From Paraburkholderia bonniea (GTDB lineage: Bacteria; Pseudomonadota; Gammaproteobacteria; Burkholderiales; Burkholderiaceae): a DNA stretch of 64,000 nt. The translations under genes were made by a program, and so were the position numbers. Below are positions 35,634 to 45,492 of the stretch, one piece after another. The stretch spans positions 248,001 to 312,000 of the forward strand of contig NZ_QPEQ01000002.1 of the NCBI RefSeq assembly GCF_009455625.1, read 5' to 3'. Each line of letters begins with the position of its first letter. Within the stretch, counting starts at the first letter, position 1. The notes under the pieces were generated by a model. It was not told where the DNA came from. It worked only from the letters and a program-made list of their open reading frames with translations, and searched no databases.

Positions 35634-35965
35634 GAGCATGGTGCGCGAGTGCTGCGCTGTACGTGACGCCTTACCGGTGGTTCTGGTGGCTTGGATGGAC
35701 AGGCTGCTGAGGTGGGCCGGCGCTCGCATCATCAGCGTTTTGAACAGAAAGAAAAGCGAGAGATTACAGGGTTTTACGTGCCAGGCACGAGAATGGCGCG
35801 TTTGGCTGGCGTGGTCACGCCGCAGGCAAATAGGGCGCTGGCATGGTGCTCGCGGGACGGGTAATACGTGAAAAATCTGGCACGAAAAAGGCTGGCATGC
35901 GCGCTTGCGCGATGCCAGCCTGGGGTGCCCTACAGCTTGCCTTTACTACTTACTACAACCCACTC

Positions 35966-37438
35966 CTACAACCCGCCCATGCACAGATACTTGATGACGA
36001 CGTAATCGTCGACGCCGTAGTGCGAGCCTTCACGACCTAGGCCCGATTGCTTGACCCCGCCAAACGGTGCGACTTCATTCGAAATCAGGCCGGTGTTGAT
36101 CCCCACCATGCCGTATTCCAGCGCTTCAGCCACGCGCCACACGCGGCCAATATCGCGGCTGTAGAAATACGACGCGAGGCCTGATTCGGTGTCGTTTGCC
36201 ATCCTGATTACTTCTTCGTCCGACGAGAAACGGAACAGCGGGGCAAGCGGCCCGAAGGTTTCATCGCGGGCGACTTTCATGTCGGAGGTGACGCCAGTCA
36301 GCACGGTCGGCTCAAAGAAGCCATGGCCCAGTGCATGACGCTTGCCGCCCGCCATGACATGGGCCCCTTTGGCGAGGGCGTCTTCGATATGCGCTTCGAC
36401 TTTTAGTACCGCAGCTTCGTTGATGAGCGGGCCTTGCGTGACACCGGCTTCGGTGCCGAGACCGACCTTCAGCTGACCGACCGCGGCGCTCAGTTTCGTG
36501 GCGAACGCGTCGTAAATCCGCTCGTGGATATAAAAGCGGTTGGTACACACACATGTCTGGCCGCTATTGCGGTACTTCGATGCAATCGCACCCGCGACCG
36601 CTGCGTCCAGATCCGCATCTTCGAACACGATGAATGGCGCGTTGCCGCCCAGTTCCAGCGAGACTTTTTTCACGGTCGGCGCGCATTGCGCCATCAGCAG
36701 GCGGCCAATCGCGGTTGAGCCGGTGAACGACAGCTTGCGCACGACCGGGTTGCTGGTCATCTCGCCGCCAATCGCTTTGGGCTCGCCGGTAATCACGCTG
36801 AAAATGCCCGCTGGCACACCCGCGCGTTCGGCTAGCACGGCCAGCGCTAGTGCGGAGAACGGTGTGGCTTCGGCGGGTTTGACGATGATCGGGCAGCCTG
36901 CCGCAAGCGCTGGGCCGACCTTGCGGGTAATCATCGCGGCGGGGAAATTCCACGGCGTGATGGCTGCGCAGACACCGATCGGCTCTTTGGTGACAATCAG
37001 GCGGCGGTCGGCGGCGACGGTCGGCAGTGTGTCGCCATTGATGCGTTTGGCTTCTTCAGCGAACCATTCGAGAAATGAGGCGGCGTACTGGATTTCGCCT
37101 TTGGCTTCCGCGAGCGGCTTGCCTTGCTCGGTGGTCAGGATCAGTGCGAGATCGTCCGCGTGCTGCAGCATCAGATCGTGCCATTGGCGCAGGATCGCGC
37201 CGCGCTGCTTGCCAGTGAGCGCGCGCCACGCGGGCCAGGCTTCGTTGGCGGCTTCGATGGCGCGGCGGGTTTCGGCCGCACCCATGCGTGGGATGGTGCC
37301 GACGGGTGCGCCCGTAGCGGGATTGACGACATCGAGTGTGGTGTTGTCGTCCGCAGCCTGCCATTGACCGGCCAGATACGCCTGGTTTTTTAGCAGGGTG
37401 GGATCTTTCAATGCGAGCAGAGCGATTGACGGGTTCAT
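35966..37438 (-). CDS. gabD: NADP-dependent succinate-semialdehyde dehydrogenase
   Basis: 490 residues from the ATG at 37438. The aldehyde dehydrogenase fold is complete: TPWNFPAAMITRK, the Lys-Pro-Ala-Glu cofactor segment, FTGSTAIG, catalytic base Glu262 in SLELGGNAPF and nucleophile Cys296 in SGQTCVC. The CVC pair is typical of GabD. It oxidises succinic semialdehyde to succinate in GABA catabolism. gabT lies 275 bp upstream on the same strand, so both form the GABA shunt pair. No canonical Shine-Dalgarno is visible (the sequence before the ATG is C/T-rich). A longer open frame extends to 37702 but adds an Arg-rich, repeat-derived leader that is unlikely to be translated. Confidence 0.94.
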   Translation of the reverse strand: MNPSIALLALKDPTLLKNQAYLAGQWQAADDNTTLDVVNPATGAPVGTIPRMGAAETRRAIEAANEAWPAWRALTGKQRGAILRQWHDLMLQHADDLALILTTEQGKPLAEAKGEIQYAASFLEWFAEEAKRINGDTLPTVAADRRLIVTKEPIGVCAAITPWNFPAAMITRKVGPALAAGCPIIVKPAEATPFSALALAVLAERAGVPAGIFSVITGEPKAIGGEMTSNPVVRKLSFTGSTAIGRLLMAQCAPTVKKVSLELGGNAPFIVFEDADLDAAVAGAIASKYRNSGQTCVCTNRFYIHERIYDAFATKLSAAVGQLKVGLGTEAGVTQGPLINEAAVLKVEAHIEDALAKGAHVMAGGKRHALGHGFFEPTVLTGVTSDMKVARDETFGPLAPLFRFSSDEEVIRMANDTESGLASYFYSRDIGRVWRVAEALEYGMVGINTGLISNEVAPFGGVKQSGLGREGSHYGVDDYVVIKYLCMGGL

Positions 37439-37513
37439 GGTGGGAGGAATGAGGAGGAGCGTGAAGGGAACATCGCCGCCGGAACGGCGATCACGGTGCG
37501 GCACATGCAAATG

Positions 37514-37552
37514 CAGCAAATACAAACGCAAATACAAACGCAAATACAAACG
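37514..37552. repeat. 12-bp tandem repeat upstream of gabD
   Basis: Three copies of gcaaatacaaac stand in the gabT-gabD spacer. They interrupt the space between the genes and may vary in number. Confidence 0.75.
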
Positions 37553-37712
37553 CCAACGGTGGCCAATAGCGGCAAACGGCGATGCAAACAGCGCAAACAT
37601 TAAAGCCAGCGGCCGCGTGGTGCAGGCAACGCGGTACCGCTGGCTAATGCGGCAGACGGGTGGGCGGCTAGCCCGCCCGCGTGATGTTACTCGCCGTATC
37701 AACCGGAGCTGC

Positions 37713-38990
37713 TTAGCCTTTGGCGCTTGCTTTCAGCACGTCTTCGAGGATGCCGATGGCTTCGTCGAAAACCGCTTGCTGGATGGTGAGCGGGAACAGG
37801 AAGCGCACCACATTGCCATGTACACCGCAGACCAGCAACAGCAGGCCGCGTTCCAGTGCTTTGGTCTGTACCAGCTTGGTGAAGGCCGTATCCGGCTCAT
37901 TCGTGCCTGCCTTGCAGAACTCGACGGCGATCATCGCGCCGGGGCCGCGCACATCGCTGATTTGCGGCACGCTGGCTTGCAATGCGATCAACTTGTTTTT
38001 CAGCTGGTCGCCCAACGTCGTGGCGCGCTCGCACAGTTTTTCTTCGTCGATGATGCTCAACACTGCGTGTGCCGCCGCGATGGACAGCGGGTTGCCCGCA
38101 TAGGTGCCACCTAGCCCGCCAGGTGCGGCGGAATCCATGATTTCCGCGCGGCCGACTACGCCTGACAGCGGCATGCCGCCCGCGAGGCTCTTGGCCATCG
38201 TCATCAGGTCGGGCACGACATCGTAGTGTTCCATCGCAAAGAGCTTGCCGGTGCGGGCAAAGCCGGTTTGCACTTCGTCGGCAATCAGCAAGATGCCGTG
38301 TTCATCGCACAGCTGGCGCAGCGCGCGGACGAAATCAGCTGGCGCGGCATAAAAACCGCCTTCGCCTTGCACCGGTTCGAAGATGATGGCGGCGACGCGT
38401 TTGGGGTCGACGTCAGCCTTGAACAGCAGTTCGATGGCCTTGATCGAATCAGCGGTGGTTACGCCGTGCAGCGGGTTCGGGAACGGAGCATGGAACACGT
38501 CGGACGGGAACGGACCAAAGCCGATTTTGTATGGGGCGACCTTGCCGGTGAGGGCCATGCCCATCATCGTGCGGCCATGGAAGCCGCCGCTGAATGCGAT
38601 CACGCCCGGGCGGCCAGTGGCGGCGCGGGCGATCTTGATGGCGTTTTCGACGGCTTCAGCGCCGGTGGTGAAGAAGGCGGTTTTCTTGGGGAATTTGCCG
38701 GGGGCGCGCTGGTTGATGGCTTCAGCCAGTTCGACATACGACGCATACGGCACGATCTGGTAAGCAGTGTGGGTGAATAGGTCGAGCTGCTCACGGATGG
38801 CGGCGACGATCTTCGGATGGCGGTGGCCGGTATTGCACACGGCGATGCCTGCTGCGAAGTCGATAAAACGGCGTCCTTCGACGTCCCACAGCTCGGAATT
38901 CTCTGCCCGCGCTGCGTAAAAATCACACATCACGCCCACGCCGCGCGGCGTGGCGGCGTTCTTGCGGTTTTGCAGATCAGCATTTTTCAT
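37713..38990 (-). CDS. gabT: 4-aminobutyrate aminotransferase
   Basis: 425 residues from the ATG at 38990, which has GGAG in front. Class III aminotransferase features are clear: FTTGAEAVENAIK, FHGRTMMGMALTG, EPVQGEGGF, ADEVQTGFARTG with Asp238, and the PLP lysine Lys267 in AKSLAGGMPLSG. It transfers the amino group of GABA to 2-oxoglutarate, giving succinic semialdehyde for GabD. It is divergent from a MocR/GabR-type regulator with a 118-bp shared promoter region. Confidence 0.94.
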   Translation of the reverse strand: MKNADLQNRKNAATPRGVGVMCDFYAARAENSELWDVEGRRFIDFAAGIAVCNTGHRHPKIVAAIREQLDLFTHTAYQIVPYASYVELAEAINQRAPGKFPKKTAFFTTGAEAVENAIKIARAATGRPGVIAFSGGFHGRTMMGMALTGKVAPYKIGFGPFPSDVFHAPFPNPLHGVTTADSIKAIELLFKADVDPKRVAAIIFEPVQGEGGFYAAPADFVRALRQLCDEHGILLIADEVQTGFARTGKLFAMEHYDVVPDLMTMAKSLAGGMPLSGVVGRAEIMDSAAPGGLGGTYAGNPLSIAAAHAVLSIIDEEKLCERATTLGDQLKNKLIALQASVPQISDVRGPGAMIAVEFCKAGTNEPDTAFTKLVQTKALERGLLLLVCGVHGNVVRFLFPLTIQQAVFDEAIGILEDVLKASAKG

Positions 38991-39045
38991 GATTGGCTCC
39001 TTCACACTTGGGTTGTCGGATGCGCGCGGAACGCGGCTCGTGCCG

Positions 39046-39081
39046 TGACTATAATCAGGTTTGGCTCTCAAAATTAGAGCC
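39046..39081. promoter_or_regulatory. putative operator and -10 box between gabT and its regulator
   Basis: An inverted repeat GGCTCT-N7-AGAGCC lies at 39063-39081. A TATAAT sequence at 39050-39055 precedes it on the plus strand. GGCTC half-sites recur next to both ribosome-binding sites. This is the natural place for the divergent MocR-type regulator to act. Binding is inferred only. Confidence 0.45.
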
Positions 39082-39108
39082 ATTTCGATAAATATTCAGG
39101 AGCCACTT

Positions 39109-40665
39109 ATGCGGACCAGCGTGCTTTCCGACTGGCTGGCGCAGCGTCTTGAGCGGGGCGGCGGCCAGCCGTTGTATCGCCAGTTGCACCATTTGCTGCA
39201 GCAGGCGATTTTGTCGCGCGAGCTGCCTGCGGGCAGCAAAGTGCCTTCGTCGCGGCTGCTGGCAGCTGAGCTGGGCATCGCGCGCAATACCGTGACGCAG
39301 GTGTACGAACAACTCGTGCTGGAGGGCTATGTGCACTCGGCGAGCGGGCGCGGCACGTTTGTGGCTGATAGCGCGCCGGATGAAATCGTCGGCGCGTCGG
39401 GCGTGGAGCACACGCCACTGGTGTTGTCCGCGCTTAGTCCAGCGGCGCTGGCACCGCTAGCACCACTAACACCATTGGCACCGCTGCCGCCTGCGGTAAC
39501 ACAGACGCTGTCGCAGCGCGGCACCCGGCTGGTGGCGGGCGCGGGCGTGTCGAAACGGCAAGGCGGCGCGTTCATGCCAGGCGTGCCGGATGTGACGCGG
39601 TTTCCGGCGCGCGTGTGGGCCCGTCTGCATAACAAGTACTGGCGCAGGCTGCGCCCCGATCTGCTGACTTACGCGCCAGGCGGCGGGCTGGCGCTGCTGC
39701 GTCATGTGCTGGCCGACTATCTGCGCACTTCGCGCTCGGTCCGTTGCGCCCCGGAGCAGATCATCATCACGACCGGGATTCATCAGTCAGTCGATCTGGC
39801 CGTGCGCTTGCTGACTGACCCAGGAGATCTGATCTGGACCGAAGATCCGTGCTACTGGGGCGTGCGCAGTGTGCTGCATGTCTCGGGCCTGGAGACGCGG
39901 CCGATTGCGGTCGATGACGAAGGCATTAACCCTTCTCCCGATGATTTGCAGCATCCGCCGAGGATGATGCTGGTGACGCCGTCGCACCAGTACCCGCTGG
40001 GGATGGTGATGAGCCTCGCGCGGCGCAGGATGCTGCTGGAATACGCGCGCCAACAACAGTGCTGGATCATCGAGGACGACTACGACAGCGAGTACCGCTA
40101 TGGCAGCCGTCCGCTAGCGTCGTTGCAGGGGCTGGATACGGCGGGGCAGGTGATCTACGTCGGCAGCTTTGGCAAGACGCTGTTTCCGGGCTTGCGCATG
40201 GGTTACCTGGTGGCCCCCGAAGGGCTGGCCGAACGTTTTGCGACGGCTAGCGCGGAGTTGTACCGGGAAGGGCAATTGCTGCAACAGGCGATGCTGGCGG
40301 AATTTATCGCCGAAGGGCATTTCACCTCGCATATCCGCAAGATGCGAGCGCTCTATGGCCAGCGGCGCGGTGCGCTGCTCGAAGCCGTGGCGCAGCGCTA
40401 CGGCACCGCGCTGCCGACGCTGGGGGGCGATGCGGGCTTGCATCTGGTCTTGCAACTGCCGCCTGGCGTCGATGACCGGGCGGTGGCCATGGCGGCGCTG
40501 GAACGCAATATCGTCGTGCGGGCGTTGTCGGGCTATTACGCCGAGGCGTCACGCGCCGCGCCGGGCCTGCTGATGGGTTATGCCTGTGTGCCGGATGAAG
40601 AGATCGCGCCGGCGTTCAGCGTGCTGGCCGATGCGCTGGATGTGACGCTGAAAGGGATACGGTGA
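39109..40665 (+). CDS. MocR/GabR-type regulator (GntR HTH fused to aminotransferase domain)
   Basis: 518 residues from the ATG at 39109 (aggagcc Shine-Dalgarno). The N-terminal 75 residues form a GntR winged helix (PLYRQLHHLLQQAIL, KVPSSRLLAAELGIARNTV). A Pro/Leu/Ala-rich linker follows, then a fold-type I aminotransferase-like domain with TPSHQYPLG, EDDYDSEYRY and the PLP lysine in VGSFGKTLFPGLRMGY. Such proteins sense PLP-bound amino donors and switch gab or pdx genes. Divergence from gabT makes control of gabTD the likely role; PdxR function is an alternative. Confidence 0.88.
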   Translation: MRTSVLSDWLAQRLERGGGQPLYRQLHHLLQQAILSRELPAGSKVPSSRLLAAELGIARNTVTQVYEQLVLEGYVHSASGRGTFVADSAPDEIVGASGVEHTPLVLSALSPAALAPLAPLTPLAPLPPAVTQTLSQRGTRLVAGAGVSKRQGGAFMPGVPDVTRFPARVWARLHNKYWRRLRPDLLTYAPGGGLALLRHVLADYLRTSRSVRCAPEQIIITTGIHQSVDLAVRLLTDPGDLIWTEDPCYWGVRSVLHVSGLETRPIAVDDEGINPSPDDLQHPPRMMLVTPSHQYPLGMVMSLARRRMLLEYARQQQCWIIEDDYDSEYRYGSRPLASLQGLDTAGQVIYVGSFGKTLFPGLRMGYLVAPEGLAERFATASAELYREGQLLQQAMLAEFIAEGHFTSHIRKMRALYGQRRGALLEAVAQRYGTALPTLGGDAGLHLVLQLPPGVDDRAVAMAALERNIVVRALSGYYAEASRAAPGLLMGYACVPDEEIAPAFSVLADALDVTLKGIR

Positions 40666-40809
40666 ATGGCGGGCATCAATCGCGTTGGTGTTGGTGTTTG
40701 CGCATAGCGTTGGTGCATAGCGAGACGCCGCCTGAAAATGCACGCCGCAAGCCAGCCATCGACACGGATTCGCCATAATGGTGCCCCCGCTCCCTGACGG
40801 AATGCCGCT

Positions 40810-41925
40810 ATGACTGAGTCTGTTGCTTCTTCTGTGCTTGCCGCTCCGGTTTCCCCTCCTGCTGATGCTTCTTCCTCGCTTGCCGTGCCCGCCCCTCGTC
40901 TGACCAGCCTGTCACATGGCGGTGGCTGCGGTTGCAAGATCGCCCCTGGGGTGCTGGCCGAGCTACTTGAGCGCCATGTGCCACTGCCTGCTTTCCCGCA
41001 TTTGATCGTGGGCCCCGATACCGCTGATGACGCCGCGGTGTATCGCCTGAACGACGAACAGGCGCTGATTGCCACCACCGATTTCTTTATGCCGATCGTT
41101 GACGATCCGTATGACTTTGGCCGTATCGCGGCAACCAACGCGCTCTCGGATGTGTATGCGATGGGCGGCCGGCCGATTCTGGCGCTGGCGCTGGTTGGGA
41201 TGCCCATCAGCGTGTTGCCGCACGGCGTGATCGCAGCGGTGCTGCGCGGTGGCGAGGATGTGTGCGCTGAGGCGGGCATCCCGGTCGCAGGCGGGCATTC
41301 GATTGATTCCGTCGAACCGATTTACGGCTTGGCCGCGCTGGGCCTGGTGCATCCGCAGTACGTCAAGCGCAATGCCACGGCGCAAGCGGGCGATGTGCTG
41401 GTGCTGGGCAAGGCGCTGGGTGTCGGTGTGCTGTCAGCAGCGCTGAAAAAAGACCAGCTCGACGCCAGCGGCTATGCCGCGATGATCGCCACCACAACCC
41501 AGCTCAATCGCCCCGGGATCACGCTGGCCATGCTGCCGGGAGTGCATGCGTTGACCGATGTAACGGGTTTTGGCCTGCTGGGCCATACGCTGGAGCTGGC
41601 CCGCGGCGCACAACTCACTGCTCATCTGGACTACGCAGCGCTGCCCTGGCTGCCGGGCGTCGAAGGTTTGGCCCGCGCCGGGGTGTTCACCGGCGCATCT
41701 GGCCGCAACTGGGCGGCGTATGGCGCGGAGGTGACGCTGGATGAAGCGCTGCCCGTGATGGCGCAAACCTTGCTGACGGATCCGCAGACGTCTGGCGGCT
41801 TGCTGGTGGCGTGTGCCGCCGAAACCGTGCCCGAGGTGCTGGCGGTATTTCGCGAGGAAGGCTTCGCGGCCGCCTCGGTGATCGGTGAGATGCGCGCGGG
41901 GGCCGCGCGCGTGGTGGTCACCTGA
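40810..41925 (+). CDS. selD: selenide, water dikinase
   Basis: 371 residues. The active-site motif SLSHGGGCGCK supplies Cys40 and Lys43, matching the essential Cys17 and Lys20 of E. coli SelD. The usual PurM-like fold follows with GPDTADDAAVYR, TTDFFMPIVDDPYDFG, GGHSIDSVEPIYGL, VTGFGLLGH and TDPQTSGGLL. It makes selenophosphate from selenide and ATP for selenocysteine tRNA (and selenouridine) synthesis. The N-terminus has about 23 extra Ala/Ser/Pro residues compared with E. coli. A truncated tRNA-Sec lies at 2181-2246, consistent with a Sec-using lineage. Confidence 0.95.
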   Translation: MTESVASSVLAAPVSPPADASSSLAVPAPRLTSLSHGGGCGCKIAPGVLAELLERHVPLPAFPHLIVGPDTADDAAVYRLNDEQALIATTDFFMPIVDDPYDFGRIAATNALSDVYAMGGRPILALALVGMPISVLPHGVIAAVLRGGEDVCAEAGIPVAGGHSIDSVEPIYGLAALGLVHPQYVKRNATAQAGDVLVLGKALGVGVLSAALKKDQLDASGYAAMIATTTQLNRPGITLAMLPGVHALTDVTGFGLLGHTLELARGAQLTAHLDYAALPWLPGVEGLARAGVFTGASGRNWAAYGAEVTLDEALPVMAQTLLTDPQTSGGLLVACAAETVPEVLAVFREEGFAAASVIGEMRAGAARVVVT

Positions 41926-42181
41926 GTTTTCGTGCCTGGTGCGTGTCTGGCGTGATGGTGTGACGGTGGCCGTGCCATCACGCATCACGCCATCGCGTCA
42001 GGCTTGTCACACTTTTCACGCTGTTGCGGCACTGGTTTTTCACGCTTTCACGCTCTCACGTCTTCCCTCTCACATCACGGGCTAGCCGCTGTGTGGCAGC
42101 GGCAGGTTATGCCGTGCCTGACCGTCATCGCTCGCGTCGTGCGAGGCGTTTCCAATCCTCCGTTTTCTGGCTTTTCTGACA

Positions 42182-43084
42182 ATGAAAGAAGAATCACCCA
42201 AGGCGATTTTTTACGCGCTGGCCGCGAATTCCGGCATCGCGGTGTGCAAGTTTGTTGCCGCTGCGTTGACGGGCTCGGGCTCGATGTTTGCTGAAGCGAT
42301 TCATTCGAGCGCCGATTGCGGCAACCAGTTGTTGTTGCTGTTCGGCCTGCGTGCGGCGCGTAAGCCTGCGAGCGAATTGCATCCGCTAGGCGCGGGCCGC
42401 GAAATTTATTTCTATGCGCTGATCGTCGCGTTGCTGCTGTTTTTTGCGGGTGGCGCGTTCTCGGTTTACGAGGGGGTACACCGGTTGCTGGTGCCGGAGC
42501 CGCTGTCGCATGCGTATGTCGCGTTAGCGGTGCTGGGGGTTTCCGTGGTGCTGGAAGCGCTCTCGCTGGCGGGCGCGTTGCGCGAGATTCGCCGCCATAA
42601 CCCCGGACAGTCGCTGTGGCGCTGGTTCCGCGAGACGCGTGAATCCGAATTGCTGGTGGTCGCGGGTGAGGACGTCGCAGCTCTCGCTGGGCTGGTGATG
42701 GCGTTTGCCGCCGTGCTGCTGACGATGCTGACGGGCAATCCGTTGTACGACGCGCTGGGTTCGATTGGCGTGGGGGTGTTGCTGATGGTGATTGCCTGGG
42801 CGGTGGCGCGTGAAGTGAAGTCGATGCTGCTGGGCGAATCCGCCAGCCCAGCGGTGCGACGCGCGATTGAAGCGCATTTGCGGGCCCGCCCGGAGGTGAC
42901 CGGCATCATCAATCTGATTACGTTGCAGTGGGGCCGCCACGTGGTGGTGGCGGTGCAGGCGGAGATGGTGGATTACCCCAGCGGCCGCGCACTGATTGAC
43001 GCGATCAATGTGATCGAAGCCGATCTGCAACTGAGTTTTCCGCAGGTGCGGTGGGTCTTTTTTGAGCCGGAGGTCCGGCGTTAG
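42182..43084 (+). CDS. cation diffusion facilitator family transporter
   Basis: 300 residues with five to six transmembrane helices. The family signature is SMFAEAIHSSADCGNQLLLL; His41 and Asp45 form half of the metal site. The second half, usually HxxxD, reads GEDVAALAG, so His is replaced by Glu or Asp, as in the ZnT9-like branch. The C-terminal cytosolic domain (VTGIINLITLQWGRHVVV) is of the dimerising type. Expected to export divalent metals (Zn, Co, Fe or Mn) by proton antiport. The upstream 100 bp is rich in tcac/cacg repeats with no clear promoter. Confidence 0.88.
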   Translation: MKEESPKAIFYALAANSGIAVCKFVAAALTGSGSMFAEAIHSSADCGNQLLLLFGLRAARKPASELHPLGAGREIYFYALIVALLLFFAGGAFSVYEGVHRLLVPEPLSHAYVALAVLGVSVVLEALSLAGALREIRRHNPGQSLWRWFRETRESELLVVAGEDVAALAGLVMAFAAVLLTMLTGNPLYDALGSIGVGVLLMVIAWAVAREVKSMLLGESASPAVRRAIEAHLRARPEVTGIINLITLQWGRHVVVAVQAEMVDYPSGRALIDAINVIEADLQLSFPQVRWVFFEPEVRR

Positions 43085-43129
43085 GGCGTGGGTTTGCCCG
43101 TTTTACTGGAGGCCATCCGGCTCACTCAC

Positions 43130-43504
43130 TCACGCTTTGATCCAGGCATGCGTGCTTCGGACACGGACGATGCTCATGGCTTCTTTCAAGAACTCGTCCG
43201 CTTCGGCTGCGGTTTTTACGCCGAGCATGACGGATGCGAACGTTCTGTTTTTGTAAACCATCACGGCGTGCGCTATTGGCGTCCGGCCAGCTCTGAATTC
43301 ATTGACGAGCTTGCGATAGGCCTCCAGCGAGGCGATCGATGACAGCAGTGTTTCGTCGGGCTGCCACGCGTCAATGTTGCCGCCCCACCACCGGGTACTG
43401 GCACTTGCGATTAATGCCACCACCACGCGCCGGTTCGCCTCGGTCCGGCGTGCCCGGTCTAGCGCCGCACCTAACGAGTCGGCAGCGGACATCCCCTGTT
43501 TCAT
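43130..43504 (-). CDS. hypothetical protein, about 124 aa
   Basis: Starting at the ATG at 43504 (or 43492), the protein reads MKQGMSAADSLGAAL. It contains a helical N-terminus, a Trp-rich middle (STRWWGGNIDAWQPDE) and a C-terminal strand-helix pattern (HAVMVYKNRTFASVMLG, AADEFLKEAMS). No signal peptide, membrane segment or known motif was found. It is convergent with the CDF transporter. Codon use looks like the core genes, so it is probably real. Confidence 0.5.
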   Translation of the reverse strand: MKQGMSAADSLGAALDRARRTEANRRVVVALIASASTRWWGGNIDAWQPDETLLSSIASLEAYRKLVNEFRAGRTPIAHAVMVYKNRTFASVMLGVKTAAEADEFLKEAMSIVRVRSTHAWIKA

Positions 43505-43567
43505 TTCAGTTGTGCCCTGAGTGTTGAAGCTTGTTGAGCCTGCGCGGAAAGTAACGGTGCGCTGCAT

Positions 43568-44297
43568 CGTCGTGCGTGTGGCGCTGCTGGTTTTCGGCTG
43601 AGGGCCGGGACGCGGCCGTCGTTTTTGTCACCTGTGCCATGTCCCTGGAAAAATCCAGAGCTAGCTAGCAGAACGCTCTCGCCGCTGCCCCGCGTGCCTC
43701 GCATTATCTCGAAAAAGTGGTCGTGGCGGAACGGGAAGTGGGGGATCTCGCCCGTGATGGAACCTGGGCGAGACATTTTGTTACCTGGCAAGCGGGCAAA
43801 ATCCGGATCAATTCATGGAGTGAAATTTCCGGCTGGTTAAAGTTCGATGTTTTAAAAACTGCTTTTTCTATTGAATAATTTTTGATTTTTCTTTTAATTA
43901 ATTTATTTAAACAATGGCTGGAAATTTAAGGCTGTTTGAAGCCCTCCGGGGTAATAAAACATCATCGAATGGCTGCGCCAGAGTATTTCAAATAAACCGT
44001 TCAACGCATGGTCCGGAGGGGTTTTCGACGCAAGATTTACGGGCTGAGCGGAACAAAACCGATAGCGAGATACAAATCTCGTCTCAGGCGCTCAAGAAAG
44101 CCTAATGGCGCTGGGCTGACAGGCCCAATTCAGCTGCTGCTAGTTTTTCAAGCACCGGGTGAGGGCGGCTTTCATTGCGTCTTATCCCGGGGTTTCATCT
44201 CGATACGGCATCCCGATGATCGCTTGCGCTTTCAGCGTCTCCAGCAAAATCACGCCATTCAGGTGGCCATCCCGCAGAGCGCTTGCGCTGCCAGGCT
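43568..44297. other. spacer with an AT-rich core and one uncertain small ORF
   Basis: About 730 bp with no recognised gene. The part at 43840-43920 is very AT-rich. An ORF at 43914-44105 (63 codons, MAGNLRLFEALRGNK start) follows it directly but lacks a ribosome-binding site, motif or homologous pattern. It could be a small foreign gene or chance. Confidence 0.3.
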
Positions 44298-45305
44298 TCA
44301 AGCCACCCACTCCGGCAGCACAGGCGTGGCCAGCGGCGAACCGGCTTCTTCCAGTTCGGCAAAGGTGCGCTTGGTGCACGCGTTGCCGAGGCTGGCGCGT
44401 CCGCTTAATAGCTCGCACCGGTCAAAGCGCTCAGCGATCCAGTCCACAAACACCCGCACTTTCGGCGACAAGTGCCGGCTATGCGGATACACCACCGAGA
44501 TCGGCATCGGCAGCGGCTTGATATCTGGCAGTACCTCCACCAGCTCACCCGACTGCAGCTGCGGCAGCACCATGTAACGCGCGGGCTGGATCAGTCCAAA
44601 ACCCTCCATGCCGCAGGTCACATAAGCATCGGCGTCGTTGACGGCGACGATGCCCTTGATCTTCACCGAGACTTCCTTGCCCTCCACCAGAAAGGTCCAG
44701 TCCATCACGCGGCTGGTGCGGCTGGAAAAATAATTCACCGCCTTGTGCTGCGCCAGATCAGCCAGCGTGCGTGGAATGCCATAGCGCCGCAAATAATCAG
44801 GCGAGGCGCACGAGACGCCTTGAAACAGTCCGATCCGGCGTGCCACTAGCGACGAATCCTGCAGTTCACCCACCCGCACCACGCAATCCACCCCTTCTTG
44901 CAGCAGATCGACCGGACGGTCAGTCAGGCCCAGTTGCAAGTCGATATCCGGGTAACGGAGGTGGAATTCACATAACTGGGGAATCACCAGCAAACGGCCG
45001 ATTGAGCCCGGCATGTCGATGCGTAGCTTGCCGTGCGGCTTCTTGTTGCCGCTTTGAAAGCTGCTCTCGGTTTCTTCGACGTCGGCGAGGATGCGCACGC
45101 AACGCTCGTAATACGCCGCCCCGTCGGGCGTCAGCGACAGGCGGCGCGTCGTGCGATGCATCAGGCGGGTGCCGAGAAACGCTTCGAGATTCTGAATGAT
45201 GGTTGTGACCGACGCGCGGGGCAGGTCGAGGGTTTCCGCTGCCCGCGTGAAGCTGTTGGTATCGACCACCCGGGTGAAGACTTGCATGGCCTGTAGACGG
45301 TCCAT
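44298..45305 (-). CDS. ceoR: LysR-type regulator of the RND efflux operon
   Basis: 335 residues. The N-terminal LysR helix-turn-helix is typical: MDRLQAMQVFTRVVDTNSFT, AAETLDLPRASVTTIIQNLE and TRLMHRTTRRLSLT. The C-terminal periplasmic-binding-protein-like effector domain follows (PDIDLQLGLTDRPVDLLQEG). It is divergent from the llpE-ceoA-ceoB-opcM genes, the arrangement of CeoR in Burkholderia cenocepacia and BpeT in B. pseudomallei, which activate the pump and respond to inducers such as salicylate or chloramphenicol. The symbol rests on synteny. A T-N11-A operator is expected in 45306-45490 but was not pinned down. Confidence 0.8.
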   Translation of the reverse strand: MDRLQAMQVFTRVVDTNSFTRAAETLDLPRASVTTIIQNLEAFLGTRLMHRTTRRLSLTPDGAAYYERCVRILADVEETESSFQSGNKKPHGKLRIDMPGSIGRLLVIPQLCEFHLRYPDIDLQLGLTDRPVDLLQEGVDCVVRVGELQDSSLVARRIGLFQGVSCASPDYLRRYGIPRTLADLAQHKAVNYFSSRTSRVMDWTFLVEGKEVSVKIKGIVAVNDADAYVTCGMEGFGLIQPARYMVLPQLQSGELVEVLPDIKPLPMPISVVYPHSRHLSPKVRVFVDWIAERFDRCELLSGRASLGNACTKRTFAELEEAGSPLATPVLPEWVA

Positions 45306-45492
45306 CGCGGTACTCCGAAAGAGCCAGCGCTTCTGGGCTTCGCCGCTTTAGCCAGAAAAAGCTTAAGCAAATACGTCAGCCGATTGTTCAGAAGCGCCGA
45401 ATTGTGTTGCCGGATTATAGGCATTTATCTCGAAATAGGTAGCGCTCACAATTCGCCTCATTCAAGCGTTTAACGCCCTAGTGCGGTTCTTT

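Noticed and set aside
37439..37702. N-terminal extension of GabD rich in Arg/Leu/Tyr repeats
   Set aside because: It comes from the 12-bp non-coding repeat; the ATG at 37438 gives the family's usual length.
43501..43791. 96-codon minus-strand frame
   Set aside because: Overlaps the start of the hypothetical gene ending at 43130, lacks a ribosome-binding site and any motif.
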